From Hippophae tibetana (taxonomy: Eukaryota; Streptophyta; Magnoliopsida; Rosales; Elaeagnaceae): a stretch of 64,000 bases of DNA. The notes under the pieces are model-generated. The model was not told the origin of the DNA and did no database searches. It saw nothing but the letters and a program-made list of their open reading frames with translations. The stretch's first letter is position 1, and each line of letters starts with the position of its first letter. The position numbers and the translations under genes are program-made. The stretch spans positions 11,819,319 to 11,883,318 of the forward strand of contig CM072808.1 in the NCBI GenBank assembly GCA_037013495.1, given 5' to 3'. This document shows, in pieces, positions 47,901-59,170 of the stretch.

Positions 47901-47959
47901 GCAACGGCGCCAAAAACTTGATGACCAAATCCCCGGCAACGGCGCCAAAAACTTGATGA
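47901..47959 (-). other. tRNA-Asp primer-binding site, tandemly duplicated
   Basis: The exact Athila-type primer site (TGGCGCCGTTGCCGGGGA on the minus strand) is at 47930-47947, adjoining the LTR. A 24-bp piece spanning primer site and LTR end is repeated perfectly at 47901-47924 and 47936-47959 (35-bp period). The inner copy lacks the last bases of the primer site. Confidence 0.85.
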
Positions 47960-49233
47960 GTGAAAACCGGCATCGCCAATTCTTGCCAATACTTTGGTTT
48001 TAATATTTATAAAACTCTCGCAAGTGCACGAATTATTTCGAAGAAAATGATAAGTATACTCCCAAGGTCGATCTAAAGAAGGAATGTGTGTGGTTTTTAA
48101 TTTATTATTCAAACTTCTAAAAACGAAATTAAATCCTAAACATCCTGTCACGATATTTTGGGGTTTTTGTGTTTTTAATCTACTTACATAAAAATAAACA
48201 TAGATTCAATAAACATTTATGCAAATTTTATCATTTATAATGGCGGAGTATTTATGGATATAATAACTAAGTTAATTATGCTTGCTCATATTATCTAGGT
48301 TATTAAAGATATGATTTGATATTTATTGATTCTCCCTTTTTTGTATGAATACCACATTTGGTGGGATTAGATATTCTTTATTAACTAAACAAATCAATTA
48401 ACACCTATGGGTGAGGTTGATAACTAATATGCTTAATTAAATTAATTCCTTTTTCTAAGATATTGAAAATGAACCATTTAAATGCCACCTTTGGTGGGGT
48501 TAGACAGTTTAAACTTTATTCAAGGTGTCCAAATTAAACCTAAGAATTTAGTTATCCGAGTACTAACTTTCAAGTTTTAAAACCACTACTGAAAACATGT
48601 TGTCAATACATTTTCAGATAATAATTCTTATAAAAACTTTTGAAATAGAGCTTCACTCTAACTACCGGGCGATTGTACCATCAAATAAAAGAGCACTACT
48701 CTAAATCGGACCAGATAACTAAACCTTAAAATCTAATTTTCAGGTTTAAGTTTGTAATGAAAAATAATATATTTCTCTCTAACATTCTTAATATAAAATC
48801 ATGAATAAAAATAATATCAATCAATTTTAGAGATTTTTACCTATTTAATATTTCGCAAGCAAACAACGTTATTATTACATCATGTTTACTAAACAGTCAG
48901 CACAGTTAAATTTAACCACAGACAAATTAAATATAACATGTAAGAATAAAGCATAAAAATAACTATAAAGAAAATAAAATCCTTACAGAACTTCGACGCT
49001 ATTCCCATTGCTGGAAAAAATCCAAGCGAAATTTGCACTCCCATTTATTGAATCAAAAAGCTAAAAAATTACATAAATATAACTAGTTCTTCCCAAAAAG
49101 GGAAGAACTCTAAAACTAAGAGAATTGAACTAAAAACTAAGAAAAACTAAAAAAAACCTAAAAATCTAAGAAAAGAGAGAAAAGAATGTATTTGGAGGTG
49201 TTGAAGGTGTGTTTTGAAGTGAAGGGAAGGGGG

Positions 49234-49241
49234 TATTTATA
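49234..49241 (-). promoter_or_regulatory. TATA box of the LTR
   Basis: Minus-strand TATAAATA followed by a C/T-rich stretch (CCCCCTTCCCTTCACTTC), the usual arrangement at a plant LTR transcription start. Confidence 0.65.
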
Positions 49242-49309
49242 GGTGAGGATGGAGAGAAAAAAATGAGTAAAAAAATGTTAAAAAAAATGTAAAAACGCGT
49301 AATGGAAAT

Positions 49310-49515
49310 GCTGAGGTCATTGATGACGTCATGGGGGCGACTGCACGAGAAAAATGGGGCGAAAAGGCGTCGGTGCGCACGGAGGCAGCTGGGCGCGCGC
49401 GGATGAACAGTAGCCGCACGCGCAGTTCTGCGCGGATGAACAGTAGCCGCGCGCAGCTTGGCTTGGGATTGGGCGCTGCTGCGCGCGCGGCTGGGCGGTA
49501 GGGCGGCGCATTTTT
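49310..49515. promoter_or_regulatory. GC-rich island in the LTR, with a TGACGTCA palindrome
   Basis: Very GC-rich in a region otherwise dominated by A and T, with GCGCGC runs. TGACGTCA, a bZIP/TGA-factor core, is at 49324-49331. The 21-bp unit beginning GCGCGGATGAACAGTAGCCG occurs at 49397 and 49430 (33-bp period). It lies upstream of the TATA box on the minus strand, the position of an LTR enhancer. Confidence 0.55.
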
Positions 49516-49789
49516 CTCCTTTTTGATATTTTTGACCCATTTTGTCCAATTTTTGCATATTTGTTGACCTTTCCCCATTTATTTATTAATATATTTGTGA
49601 TGTATTGCTTCAAGTATTCCTCTTTGAGTCTTTAAGTTACGTTTTTAAGCCAAAATACCTGAAAAACAATAAAAATACCCGTGATTCCGAAAAAGACAAA
49701 TATATGATAAAACATATAAATATATATATATTTTAATCAATTAATGTGCATAAAATCATGGTTATTTTAGTGCTTTTGAGCACTCATCA

Positions 49790-50189
49790 CTCCACCGGAC
49801 CACTAGGCTATCCATTTTGAAAATATGGTCAATTACAAGGGTAGGACTTAAACTACCCATTGTAGATAATGCCCCTAAGTAACTTACTTACAAGCCTCCG
49901 CTTTCTTTCACAATCTCCACAAGAAAGGTGATCAGATTCAGACAAACATTCTAATAAACTCAAGTTATATGAGTTATCAAACCCATTCAGTTGGCATCTG
50001 AAAAGTTAGCATAAAGACATAAATGGAAGGTGTGTTATAGAGCGGAATAATTAAAATGGAGACCAAGTAGATGAAATTTGATCATACCTCGATCAATCTA
50101 GTCCTTGATTGATCAAAAACAAAAATTTGATCGATCTATCATATATTAAAATCAATTCTGATAGGACATTACTTAATTCATCGAGTAAC
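49790..50189 (-). other. Flank of the SIRE-type copia element left of the Athila insertion
   Basis: The part at 50090-50175 (CGATCAATCTAG, TTTGATCGATCT, GATAGGACAT blocks) aligns with 9300-9370, which sits next to the solo-like SIRE LTR. It therefore continues, after removal of the Athila element, into 58548. Nothing is recognised at 49790-50089. Confidence 0.5.
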
Positions 50190-51647
50190 TGATCACTATA
50201 TGAAAGTAGAGTCATTAACACACTTTTTTACTTAATATTTACATATTTTAATAAATAAATAGTATTTTTGGGATTAAAAATATTAAAATATAATTTTTTT
50301 AGTGAAAAGGGATGAAAATATAACTTTTGAAATTTTTTATTTTTAATACATGATTAATCAAATGTTGCCACATGGCTTACCACACAAGAACATGAGCTGA
50401 CTAGGCAAGCCATGTGGATGTCATGCACTCAGAGAACATGAATCATAAATCGTCGCATATGAGTAGTGATGCAACGTATGCCACGTGTTAGCATAAAGTT
50501 CAATCCGAGCTCGAAGCACGGTCAAACAACACTACCATGTGTCCTCACACGATTGCTCCCAAAAATCCACTAGTATGTCATGCCATCTGTATCCAGGAAT
50601 CACATTGCATCGTGTCGCGATGACTCAGCATGCGTTGACTCAGAACGTGGTCTCCCCTACCATGTGTTGCGCTATGATTCTCTCAATGAATTTTTAATGC
50701 CACTTGTTGTGCTTTAATTGGTTAAAGTAGTTAATTTTTCTATTTTTTTATCTCAACCCTTGATTTGAAGCTGATTTGATAGTCCAGATTCCACCTGAGT
50801 TATATTTAAGCCCTTAATCACCCCAAAACCCTAAGAAGCCATCATTAGCATAATTTTGGTAAGTTTTTGGAGCAAAGAAGAGAGAAAAATGCACAAAAAT
50901 TCTAAAGAAAATACGATTTTGGCACAGATTCAAGAGGAGATTAGTACTACAATCAAAGAGATTCATTGTATTTGCTCTTCTACTCTTTTCTCTATCAATT
51001 TTTATGTCTTTCTTTTTGAAAATTATGAGTTTTATGAAAACAATTATATGTAGTCAATTTATTAATCTAGGGATCTTATGAACCCAATTTTTACCATGTG
51101 ATTATCTAATATTTTACCCCATCTATGATTTCAATTTAATTAGATTATTTAATCTGATTTTTATGCTATTAATTGTTTGACCAACATTTTATCTATAATT
51201 GATGAACTTAATTAGTAGTATGCAATTTAATTGACATGAGAGTGTAATTAAATTAATTACTATGTGGTATGTAGTTTATTTGAGAGAAGAATACATGCTA
51301 AATTAGATTCAATTGATCATGTAATTAATTGATAATTATATTGGGGGAGATTTTAGTGATTCACATGCTTAGAAAATTGGAGATTAAGTATTCTTAGATA
51401 TTTTCTTATATATCTTCTTAGTTACCCAATCTGATTTAATTAATTATTTCTATTTATTTTTACTTATTGTAATTTTGCTTTCTTAAAATATAAAAACACC
51501 AAAAATATTGATTTTTATTTTTTTGTTTTAAAAATTAGTTTCTAATAAATAATTTTTGTGGGAACGATATTTTTTTATCATTATATTATTTGTTGCGAGA
51601 CGTATACTTGTGTATTCATTGCACACATTTCATTTGTATCACGATCA
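50190..51647 (+). repeat. Athila 5' LTR (1458 bp)
   Basis: TGATCACTATATG ... CACGATCA. A TATA-like TATATTTAAG is at 50801-50810. The stretch 50400-50680 is rich in ACGTG cores. It aligns with 57172-58542 and, in reverse, with both LTRs of the element at 23-29 kb. Confidence 0.85.
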
Positions 51648-51649
51648 AC

Positions 51650-51668
51650 TTTTTGGCGTCGTTGTAGG
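51650..51668 (+). other. Athila primer-binding site
   Basis: TTTTTGGCGTCGTTGTAGGA, a mutated form of TTTTTGGCGCCGTTGCCGGG (tRNA-Asp), two bases after the LTR end. Confidence 0.75.
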
Positions 51669-51875
51669 AGATTATATATATTAGAAATTAATTTTTTATT
51701 ATTCTTTTTCTTAGTTTATTTTTCTTTACTTTAATTTTGATTTTAATTTACTTTTTTTACTGATTTATTTATCTATTTTAGTTATTTTATTTTTTTAAAT
51801 TTTAATTAATTAATTTAGTTATTTATTTTTTATTTAGACACATTATTTAGTACTATTAGAAGCATATTTGAGAAA

Positions 51876-52520
51876 ATGGTTACCAATAATTATCGATGGC
51901 CAATGGATAGAATGACAACCACAAGAAGAGTAGTTGGAATGCATGAGGTAAATGATGTCATGGTGCTTACAACTCAAGTGTCATCTTTGATAAATATTTT
52001 GAAGGTTAAAAACTCGTTGGTGAGTGTAAACCAGGTTCAAGATTCAAGGGTGTCTTGTGTGTTTTGTGGTAGAACCCATTTGTTTGATAATTGTTCAGAT
52101 TATCCTAAATCAAAATTTTATGTGGGTAATGTGAATTAAAATAAGAATCTATACTCAAACATATATAACACAGTGCAAAGACAAAATCCAAATTTCTCTT
52201 GGAATAACAACAATTAGGGTGGTAATCAATTCAACCGTCAATAATTTCCACCACCTGGTTTTAAATAACCCCAAAAATCACAAGCCCAAAAGCCACATAC
52301 TAAGGACAATACAAATTCTTTAATGGGGATGATGAAAGACTTCATCTAATCATTTAATACAAAAGTGTCAACTCAAGAGGCTTCAATTCAAAATTTGGAG
52401 AACCAAATGGCCTCAAGATAACCTTCAAAGTAAGAAAATTGAAAACCCAAGAAGAGAATGTGAGTCTCATTGTAAATCATTAGCCTTGAGAAGTGGTAAA
52501 ACTTTAAAGTAGGAAAATAA
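51876..52520 (+). pseudogene. Athila gag, C-terminal part only
   Basis: Opens NNYRWPMDRMTTTRRVVGMHEV, then a knuckle CVFCGRTHLFDNCSDYP at about 52045-52095, then a broken tail with SLRSGK near 52480-52500. The gag core domain (N-terminal half, with the LPPGS region) is missing: the leader passes directly into this C-terminal part. The element at 23-29 kb has the same join. Confidence 0.7.
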
Positions 52521-52679
52521 GGCTCAAAAGGATGAGAAGAAATAGGAAATTAACAATGATTAAAAGGAACTAGTGGATAAAGAGAGAACAAAAAAGGAAA
52601 TAATTCAACCAAAGAAAAACAATCTCTACAAATCCAATATTCCCTTCCCTCAAACACTATAAAAGAAAAAGTTAGATGT

Positions 52680-53240
52680 GTAGTTTTCAAAATTTCTTGA
52701 TGTCTTCAAGAAGCTGCATATAAAAATACCATTTGTAGAGGCACTTGAAAAAATACCGTCTTATGCCAAATTCATTAAGTGTATTCTATCAAATAAAAGG
52801 AAGCTTGGAGATCATGAAACAATAACCTTGATTAAAAGGTTGTAGTGCCATCCTTGATTAAAAGGTTGTAGTGCCATCCTTGATTGAAAACTACGACAAA
52901 AACATAAAGATCCAAGTAGTTTTGACATCCCTTGCACTATTGGGAACATCCATTTTAGCAAGGCATTATGTGATTTGGGTTCCAACATTAACCTTATTTC
53001 ATTATCGGTCTTCAAGAGATTAGGGCTTGGTAAAGCCAAAACCACTTCAGTAACATTACAAATGGTAGATAGATCAATTAAGAGACCTCGGGGTGTGGTA
53101 GAAGATGTGCAAGAAAAAGTAGACAAATTCATTTTTTCGATATACTTCATTACGCTTGACATGGAGGAGGACCGTGACATTCCTATCATACTTGATCATC
53201 TATTCTCAGCGATCGAAAGAGCACTCATTGATGTATAAAA
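52680..53240 (+). pseudogene. Athila protease region
   Basis: FDIPCTIGN-like start, then LCDLGSNINLISLSVFKRLGLG (52960-53030), VTLQMVDRSIKRPRGVVEDV and LDMEEDRDIPIILDHLF..RALIDV, the standard Athila aspartic protease layout with the DLG active-site triad. A short duplicated piece (GGTTGTAGTGCCATCC) occurs at 52838-52880. Frameshifts upstream. Confidence 0.75.
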
Positions 53241-53474
53241 AGGTGAACTTACAATGAAAGTGTAGGATGGACAAGTCACATTTAAATTTTTTAAAGCATC
53301 TAAACCCACTAACATTGATAGTGCCAATGAATACTTAAGATAAATGATACTAATTGTGGGGACAACTTAAAAGAATCTTTTGAGTCACCCATACTTAAGA
53401 CTTTAACATATGACACTATAAACAAGAACATAAACTCACAAGAAAACAACTTAACATGTTTTAACTTTGAAAGT

Positions 53475-54360
53475 ATGGAATCAAAGGTTGATATTGTGAA
53501 TTGTGTGAAATTTTTTGAGGACACGCCTCTCATGTGTGTATCAAATGTGTTTGTGGAGTGTCTTGAAATAAGCTCAAGGTTGAAACCATCCATTGAGAAG
53601 CCACCCAAATTAGAACTTAAACCTTTACCATCTCATCTTTGTTATGCATTTTTGGGTGATAATGAGAGACATCCAGTCATAATCTCGACTAATCTAAGTA
53701 TAAATAAACTGGAAGCACTACTAAAGGTGCTAAGGAACTTCAAAAGAGCTATAGGTTGGTCTATTGTTGGCATCACATCTATATGCATGCACAAAATCTT
53801 GCTAGAGGATAGGGCTAAACCCATCAGGGATGCACAACGCTGCTTAAATCCCATTATGAAAGAAGTGGTGAAGAAGGAAATTGTCAAGTGGATAAACACG
53901 GGCATTATTTACCCAATATTGGAGAGTAAATGGATAAGTCCAGTCCAATGTGTACCAAATAAAGGAGGAATCACTATGTTGGAAAATGTGTCCAATGAGT
54001 TAATACCTACTAGGACTATCATGGGATGGAAAGTATGTATGGAGTTTTGTAAAGTAAATAAAGCTATAAGGATCATTTTCCTCTCCCTTTCGTGGATCAA
54101 ATGCTTGACCGATTAGCTAGGCATTCGTTCTTTTTCCTTCAAGATGGATACTCTGGTTATAACCAAATTTTTTTGGCACTTGAAGACCAAGAAAATGCCA
54201 CCTTCACATGTCCTAATGGAACTTTTTCTTTCAAGAGAAGGTCATTTGGATTATGCAGTGTACCTGCTACATTTCAATGCTGCATGATGGTCATTTTCTT
54301 AAACATGATGGAAAAGCATCTAGAAATCTTCATGGATGATTTTTTCGATCTTTGGAAACT
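53475..54360 (+). pseudogene. Athila reverse transcriptase
   Basis: The linker (CVKFFEDTPLMCVSN...LKPSIEKPPKLELKPLPSHL) runs into RT: HKILLEDRAKPIRDAQRCLNP, EIVKWINTGIIYPI, SPVQCVPNKGG, FCKVNKA, a frameshift near 54100, then LQDGYSGYNQIFLA, FTCPNGTFSFKRRSFGLCSVPATFQ and the catalytic box IFMDDF. All key motifs remain visible, but stops and the shift rule out activity. Confidence 0.8.
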
Positions 54361-54444
54361 CATTTGATGAATGTATACACTATCTCTCCCTATTGTTACA
54401 AAGATGTGAAGAAGAAAATTTGGTTTTAAACTGGGAGAAATGTC

Positions 54445-55130
54445 ATGGTACATGAGGGTATATTCTTGGGCCATAAAATCTCAACTAATGGTATTGAGGT
54501 GGATAGATTTAAGACAGAAGTGGTTGAGAAACTATCACCACCTACCAATGTACGAGGAGTAAAGAGTTTTCTTGGGCATGCAAGTTTTTATCGTAGATTC
54601 ATAAAATATTTTTCTCAAATCTCCAAACCGTTGTGTAATCTTTTGAAAAAAAACATGCCTTTCAAGTTTGATGATATATGTTTAATAGCATTTCAAGTGC
54701 TTAAAGAGAGACTAATGTCAGCACCAGTTATAGTCACACTAGATTGGAGCAAGTTCTTTGAATTGATGTGTGACGCAAGTGATTTTTCTATGGGATTTGT
54801 TCATGGATAGTGAAGAGACAAAATTTTTTGTTCTATATACTATGCAAGCAAGACACTAAATGAGGCCATTGTATATGCCTTTGAGAAATTCAGATCTTAT
54901 TTGGTTGGCACCAAAGTGATTGTCTACACGAATCATTCTACAATAAAGTATCTAACCAAGATTGATAATATGGGTGCTTCTTCTACAAGAATTTTACTTG
55001 GAAGTTCATGATAAAAAAGGACTAGAAAATCAGGTAGCAAACCATCTATCTCGACTAGAAAAGGAAGCAAAAATGGATGATAATATGGTGATTATGGAAT
55101 CTTTTCCAAATGAGAAACTATTTTCTGTAG
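54445..55130 (+). pseudogene. Athila RNase H
   Basis: VRGVKSFLGHASFYRRFIK, FQVLKERLMSAPV, and the RNase H start FELMCDASDFSMG (54755-54790), then a shifted YAFEKFRSYLVGTKVIVYTNH and KYLTK. Stops at 54808 and beyond. Confidence 0.75.
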
Positions 55131-55139
55131 CTTAAATAG

Positions 55140-56421
55140 AAGTCCCATGGTATGGAGACATTGCAAATTTCCTCACTACCAACATTCTTCCATTAGACCT
55201 AACATGAAAAAAAAGTCTTCCATGACATTTAAACAGTATTTTTGGGATGACCCTTACCTTTATTAAAAATTTGGTGATGGTATTTTGGAAGGTGTATCCC
55301 TAATGATGAAGCTAAAAGTATTATTTACCATTGCCATAACTCTGACTATAGTGATCACTTTGGGAGCACAAAAAGAAACTAAAGTGCTTCAATCTGGTTA
55401 TTTTTGGCCCATATTGTTTAAAGATGCTTACAATTATATAAAGATGTGTGACAGATGTCAAAGGATAGGTAATATTTCAAAAAGAGATGAGATGCCTCTA
55501 AATAGTATACTTCAAGTGGAACTATTTGATGTTTGGGGCATTGATTTAATGTGACTATTCCCTCCATCCTTTGGTAACCAATATATACTTGTAGAAGTGG
55601 ATTACATGTTAAATGGATAGAAGCTAGTGCCAACAACAAATGTGACACCAAAGTTGTCATGAAAGTTTTGAAGAAAAATATTTTCACTAGGGTTGGAACT
55701 CTTAGGATCATTATTAGTGATGGAAGAAGTCACTTTTTCAATAAAACAATTTAATTCCTTATTTTCTAAGTATAGGATTAAGGATAAAGTGTCTACCCCC
55801 TACCATTCCCAAATAAGTTGGCAAGTAGAAGTATCCAATAGAGCAGTGAAAATAATTTTGGAAAAAACTATGAACATCTCTAGGAAGGATTGATCATCAA
55901 AGTTGGATGATGCTTTATGGGCATACAAAACTACATTTAAAACACCAATTGGTACCATCCTATATAAGCTAGTTAATGGAAAGGCATGTCACTTACCACT
56001 AGAATTGGATCACAAAGCATATTATGCACTAAAATAGTTGAATATGTCCATAGATGCAACTGGTGAGAAAAAAATGCTTCAAATAAATGAATTGGATGAA
56101 TTATGGTAGAATACTTATGAGAATGTCAAGCTTTAAAAAGAAAAGACAAAAAGATGGCATGACAAAAAAATTATGCATTGTATTTTTGAACCGGGTTAGA
56201 AATTGTTACTATACAACTCAAGACTTAAATTGTTTCCAGGAAAATTAAAGAGTAGATGGTCAGGTCCCTTCATCATCACTAAGGTAACCAATTATGATGC
56301 CATTGAATTAGAAAACAAAGATAAAGAGCGATTTATGGTTAATAGGCATATGGTGAAGCACTATTATGAAGATCAATTATCAAATGAAACATATGTGATA
56401 ACCTTAGTGGATGAAACTTAA
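55140..56421 (+). pseudogene. Athila integrase
   Basis: The HHCC remnant CDRCQRIGNISKRDEMP lies at 55447-55500, then VELFDVWGIDLM (first Asp region), IISDGRSHFFNK (second Asp) and TPYHSQISWQVEVSNRAVK (catalytic Glu). The C-terminal module at 56203-56421 is LLYNSRLKLFPGKLKSRWSGPF followed by an acidic tail. Several stops. Confidence 0.75.
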
Positions 56422-57171
56422 GACGTGATATGACTGTCTAGTTAAAGATGTTAAATGTGATGTAGATTGGGAGGTAATCCAATGTTGTTTTATTTATATT
56501 TTCATTATTTTTGTTTTGTAGATGAATAAATTTGAAGAGAAATGGCACAACAACAATAAGCATTTCAACGACATATATGATGTGCCATGATTAAGGAAGT
56601 TTTCTTTTCTTTTACCTTTTCATATTTATATGTGCACAATGGGGACAATGTGTAATTTAAGTTTAGGGAAGGTTTTTCTTAATTCTTAAGATGTTTTTAA
56701 TCATGATTTGGGTAGAAATTAACAAATATATGGAAACTAAATGCATGCATGCTTGATATGAAACATATGAAATCAATGATAAAAATTGGTTGTCATGACT
56801 AGGATAAGGAATGTAACATATTTGTTAAGATAATTATATTAATCATGTGATATGCTTACTAGTTCTGATTGGATTTATTAAAAATTATATGCATATGTTC
56901 ATGATTGATTTTAGTTTTCTTATTAAGAGAAGTTTGTAGTGAGTTATGCAATTTGATGAGATCTACCAGGTTTTAGAATCAATTTAATCATCCCTTAAGG
57001 CAAAATTTTGAATAGTATTTAGCAAAAGAAATTATTTAGGCCTTCTTTGGATTGATTGAGTCTTTTAAGCCAACCATTATTATATCCATAGTCACCAATT
57101 TAAGCCTAAAAAAGAACCTCTCATATATTTAAGCCATATTTTATGCCTAGCAATTAAACATTACCTTTACC
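56422..57171 (+). other. Post-pol region of the plus-strand Athila element
   Basis: The degenerate TTGGGAGGTAATCCA block near 56468 corresponds to the conserved post-pol block at 26004 and 46204. A GGGGACAATGTGTAATTTAA tract with a following purine run is at 56640-56670. It breaks off near 57171, where the real polypurine tract and LTR start would be expected, because of a deletion into the LTR. Confidence 0.6.
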
Positions 57172-58542
57172 AATCAGAAGCTACCACGTAGCTTGCCAGT
57201 AAGCAGATGAGCTGACTGGGTAAGCCACTCAAACAACATGAAATTAAGGACAACGAATCATAGATCACTGAGTGTGAAAAGTGATATAGCATATGACACA
57301 TGTCAACACAACATTCAATCCGAGTTCAGAGCTTGGTTAAACAACACTACCACATGTTGTCATACGATTGCTCCTTTTGATCCACCAACGCACCACACCA
57401 TCTACATCCGCAAATCACATTGTATTGTGTGGCGATGAATCAACATGCTTTGACTCAGAGCGTGGTCTCCCTTTCCATGCATCGTGCTTTGATTTGCTCA
57501 GTGAATTCTATATTCCACATGTCTCACTTTGATTGATTGGCACATTTAATTTCGCTTGTTGTGATCTGAGCTGATCTGACGGTCCAAATTCCATCTGAGC
57601 TATATTTAAGCCCCTAATCACCCCATAAACCCTAATGAGCCATTATTAGCATAATTTTGGTCAGTTTTTGGAGTTGAGAAGAGAGAAAATATAGAAAAAT
57701 TTAAAAGGAGATACAATTTTGGTGGAGATTCAAGAGGATATTAGTACTATAATTCAAGAGATTGATTTTATTTCTTCTTGTACACTTTTATTTATTAGTT
57801 TTTGTCATTCTTTTTAAAAAAATAAGCTTTATGAACATAATTATGTGTATTTAAATTATTAATCAGGGGATCTTATGAACTCAATTTTCACCATGTGATG
57901 ACCTAATATTTTACCCCATCTATGATTTCAATTTAATTATATTATTTAATCTTATTTTTATACTATTAATTGTTTTGTCAACAATTTATCTATAGAGGCA
58001 ATTAAATAGATTTGAGAGAATTATTTAATTTTTTTTATCTTGATTAAATAACATGGATAGTTTTTAGGTAGAGATGTATGATTCTTATGTATGTGATCCA
58101 TAATTGATGAACTTAATGAGTAGTATGCAATTTAATTGACATGATAGTGTAATTAAATGAATTACTATATGGTGTGTAGTTTACTTGAGAAATGAATATA
58201 TGCTAAATTAGATTGAATTGATCATGTAATTAATTGATAATTATATTGGGGGAGATTTTAGTGATTCACATGTTTAGAAAATTAAGGTATTAAGTACTCC
58301 TAGATATTTTCTCATATATCTTCTTAATTACCAAATCTGATTTAATTAATTATTTCTATTTATTTTTACTTATTGTAATTTTGCTTTCTTAAAATATAAA
58401 AACACCAAAAATATTGTTTTTAAAAAAATTAGTTTATAATAAAATAGTCTGAGTTGGAACAATTTTTTCTTATCATTCTATTACTTGTTGTGATACGTAT
58501 ACTTACGTATTCATTGCATAAACTTCATGTATAGTGTTATGA
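57172..58542 (+). repeat. Athila 3' LTR, lacking its first 166 bp
   Basis: Aligns with 50356-51647. It carries TATATTTAAGCCC at 57601-57613. The LTR end reads ..GTTATGA, where the expected final CA is mutated, and is followed by the GTAAC target copy. Confidence 0.8.
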
Positions 58543-58547
58543 GTAAC

Positions 58548-58950
58548 CTATATACTAAGTGTTCCTATTTGTTTAATATGAAATCTAATGTGTTTAAGAA
58601 TATAAGTATACTTGAGATGTGTTCATTTGATGCTCAGTAGTTTCTTTGGCTTGAATAATGACAAGGAAGGATGTGCCTAAACACTAAATTTTATTTAAAT
58701 GTATTATTCATGAATATAGCCAATACTTATAGACCTTACCATCTCCCACTTTGGCATATTCATGTGACAAAACTTCTCTCTCATTACATCACACACATAG
58801 AAAAATACATTTTATATAGTGCAACTATTTTATGATCCGGTGAAATCATCTTCGCTTGAATCTTAACAGCTCATAAGTACACTAAAAGATAAAACATAAA
58901 TAGACACATAACTTATCCTGAAAGACTCATTGTTTATTAATTCAATGTAC

Positions 58951-59009
<59 letters not shown>

Positions 59010-59170
59010 GTGAATAAAAAGACAAAAGTGATAATTAAGTAACAATAGATAGAACTTTTAAGTACTACTTCGTGAATAAACTTGAATCCTCAATGTGTTC
59101 TCCCCATAAACGTAATATCACCTAAAGAAAAATTTCAATTAATAACTCTCTGTCATTAAATATTTTTATT
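58548..59170 (-). repeat. SIRE-type copia LTR fragment split by the Athila insertion
   Basis: Aligns with 9420-9935 in the same orientation (TTTCTTTGGCTT, CATGTGACAAAACTTCTCTC, GTGAAATCATCTTCGCTTGAA). It is probably the 3' LTR of the copia element whose coding remnant lies to the right. Confidence 0.6.
58951..59007. repeat. (ATA)19 microsatellite
   Basis: Nineteen uninterrupted ATA units inside the copia LTR. The equivalent place in the LTR at 9.8 kb has only ATAGTAATAGTAA, so the array grew after the copies separated. Confidence 0.95.

Larger units (their letters stand above)
44470..47953 (-). mobile_element. Non-coding interior of an Athila-related element
   Basis: Reading on the minus strand from the primer site at 47.9 kb there is a T/A-rich leader, short repeats, then the conserved post-pol block GGGTTGCCTCCCATCCAGCG (46204-46223, plus strand), a G-rich tract at 45945-45927 (GGTTGGGGGTGG), and a 3' region at 44760-45990 that aligns with 17960-19130. 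No gag, protease, RT or integrase motif exists anywhere in it, so it is a non-autonomous form. The 3' LTR expected near or left of 44470 was not recognised. Confidence 0.65.
47954..49789 (-). repeat. 1836-bp LTR of the Athila-related non-autonomous element
   Basis: The ends are TGATGAGTG and CACTCATCA, a perfect 9-bp inverted pair. The primer site abuts at the left, so on the minus strand this is the 5' LTR. Blocks such as the CACCTATGGGTGAGG segment and AAATGCCACCTTTGGTGG have equivalents, in reverse, in the LTR at 13007-13711. It contains a TATA box and a GC-rich island. Confidence 0.85.
50190..58542 (+). mobile_element. Athila-type Ty3/gypsy retrotransposon, plus strand, with target duplication
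   Basis: Flanked by GTAAC at 50185-50189 and 58543-58547. Order: 5' LTR, primer site, leader, gag C-terminus, protease, RT, RNase H, integrase, post-pol region, 3' LTR. All domains are traceable, but frameshifts and stops occur throughout and the gag N-terminal half is absent. The 3' LTR lacks its first 166 bp. Inactive. Confidence 0.85.

Noticed and set aside
49166..49613. Three overlapping minus-strand frames of 94-130 codons, Arg/Ala/Pro-rich
   Set aside because: They arise from the GC-rich island in the LTR, where stop codons are rare in every frame. No domain and no consistent codon use.
52812..53905. Minus-strand frames of 87-125 codons in the Athila region
   Set aside because: Opposite-strand shadows of protease and RT, which have clear motifs on the plus strand.
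58863..59045. Minus-strand frame with a long isoleucine run
   Set aside because: Translation of the (ATA)19 microsatellite.
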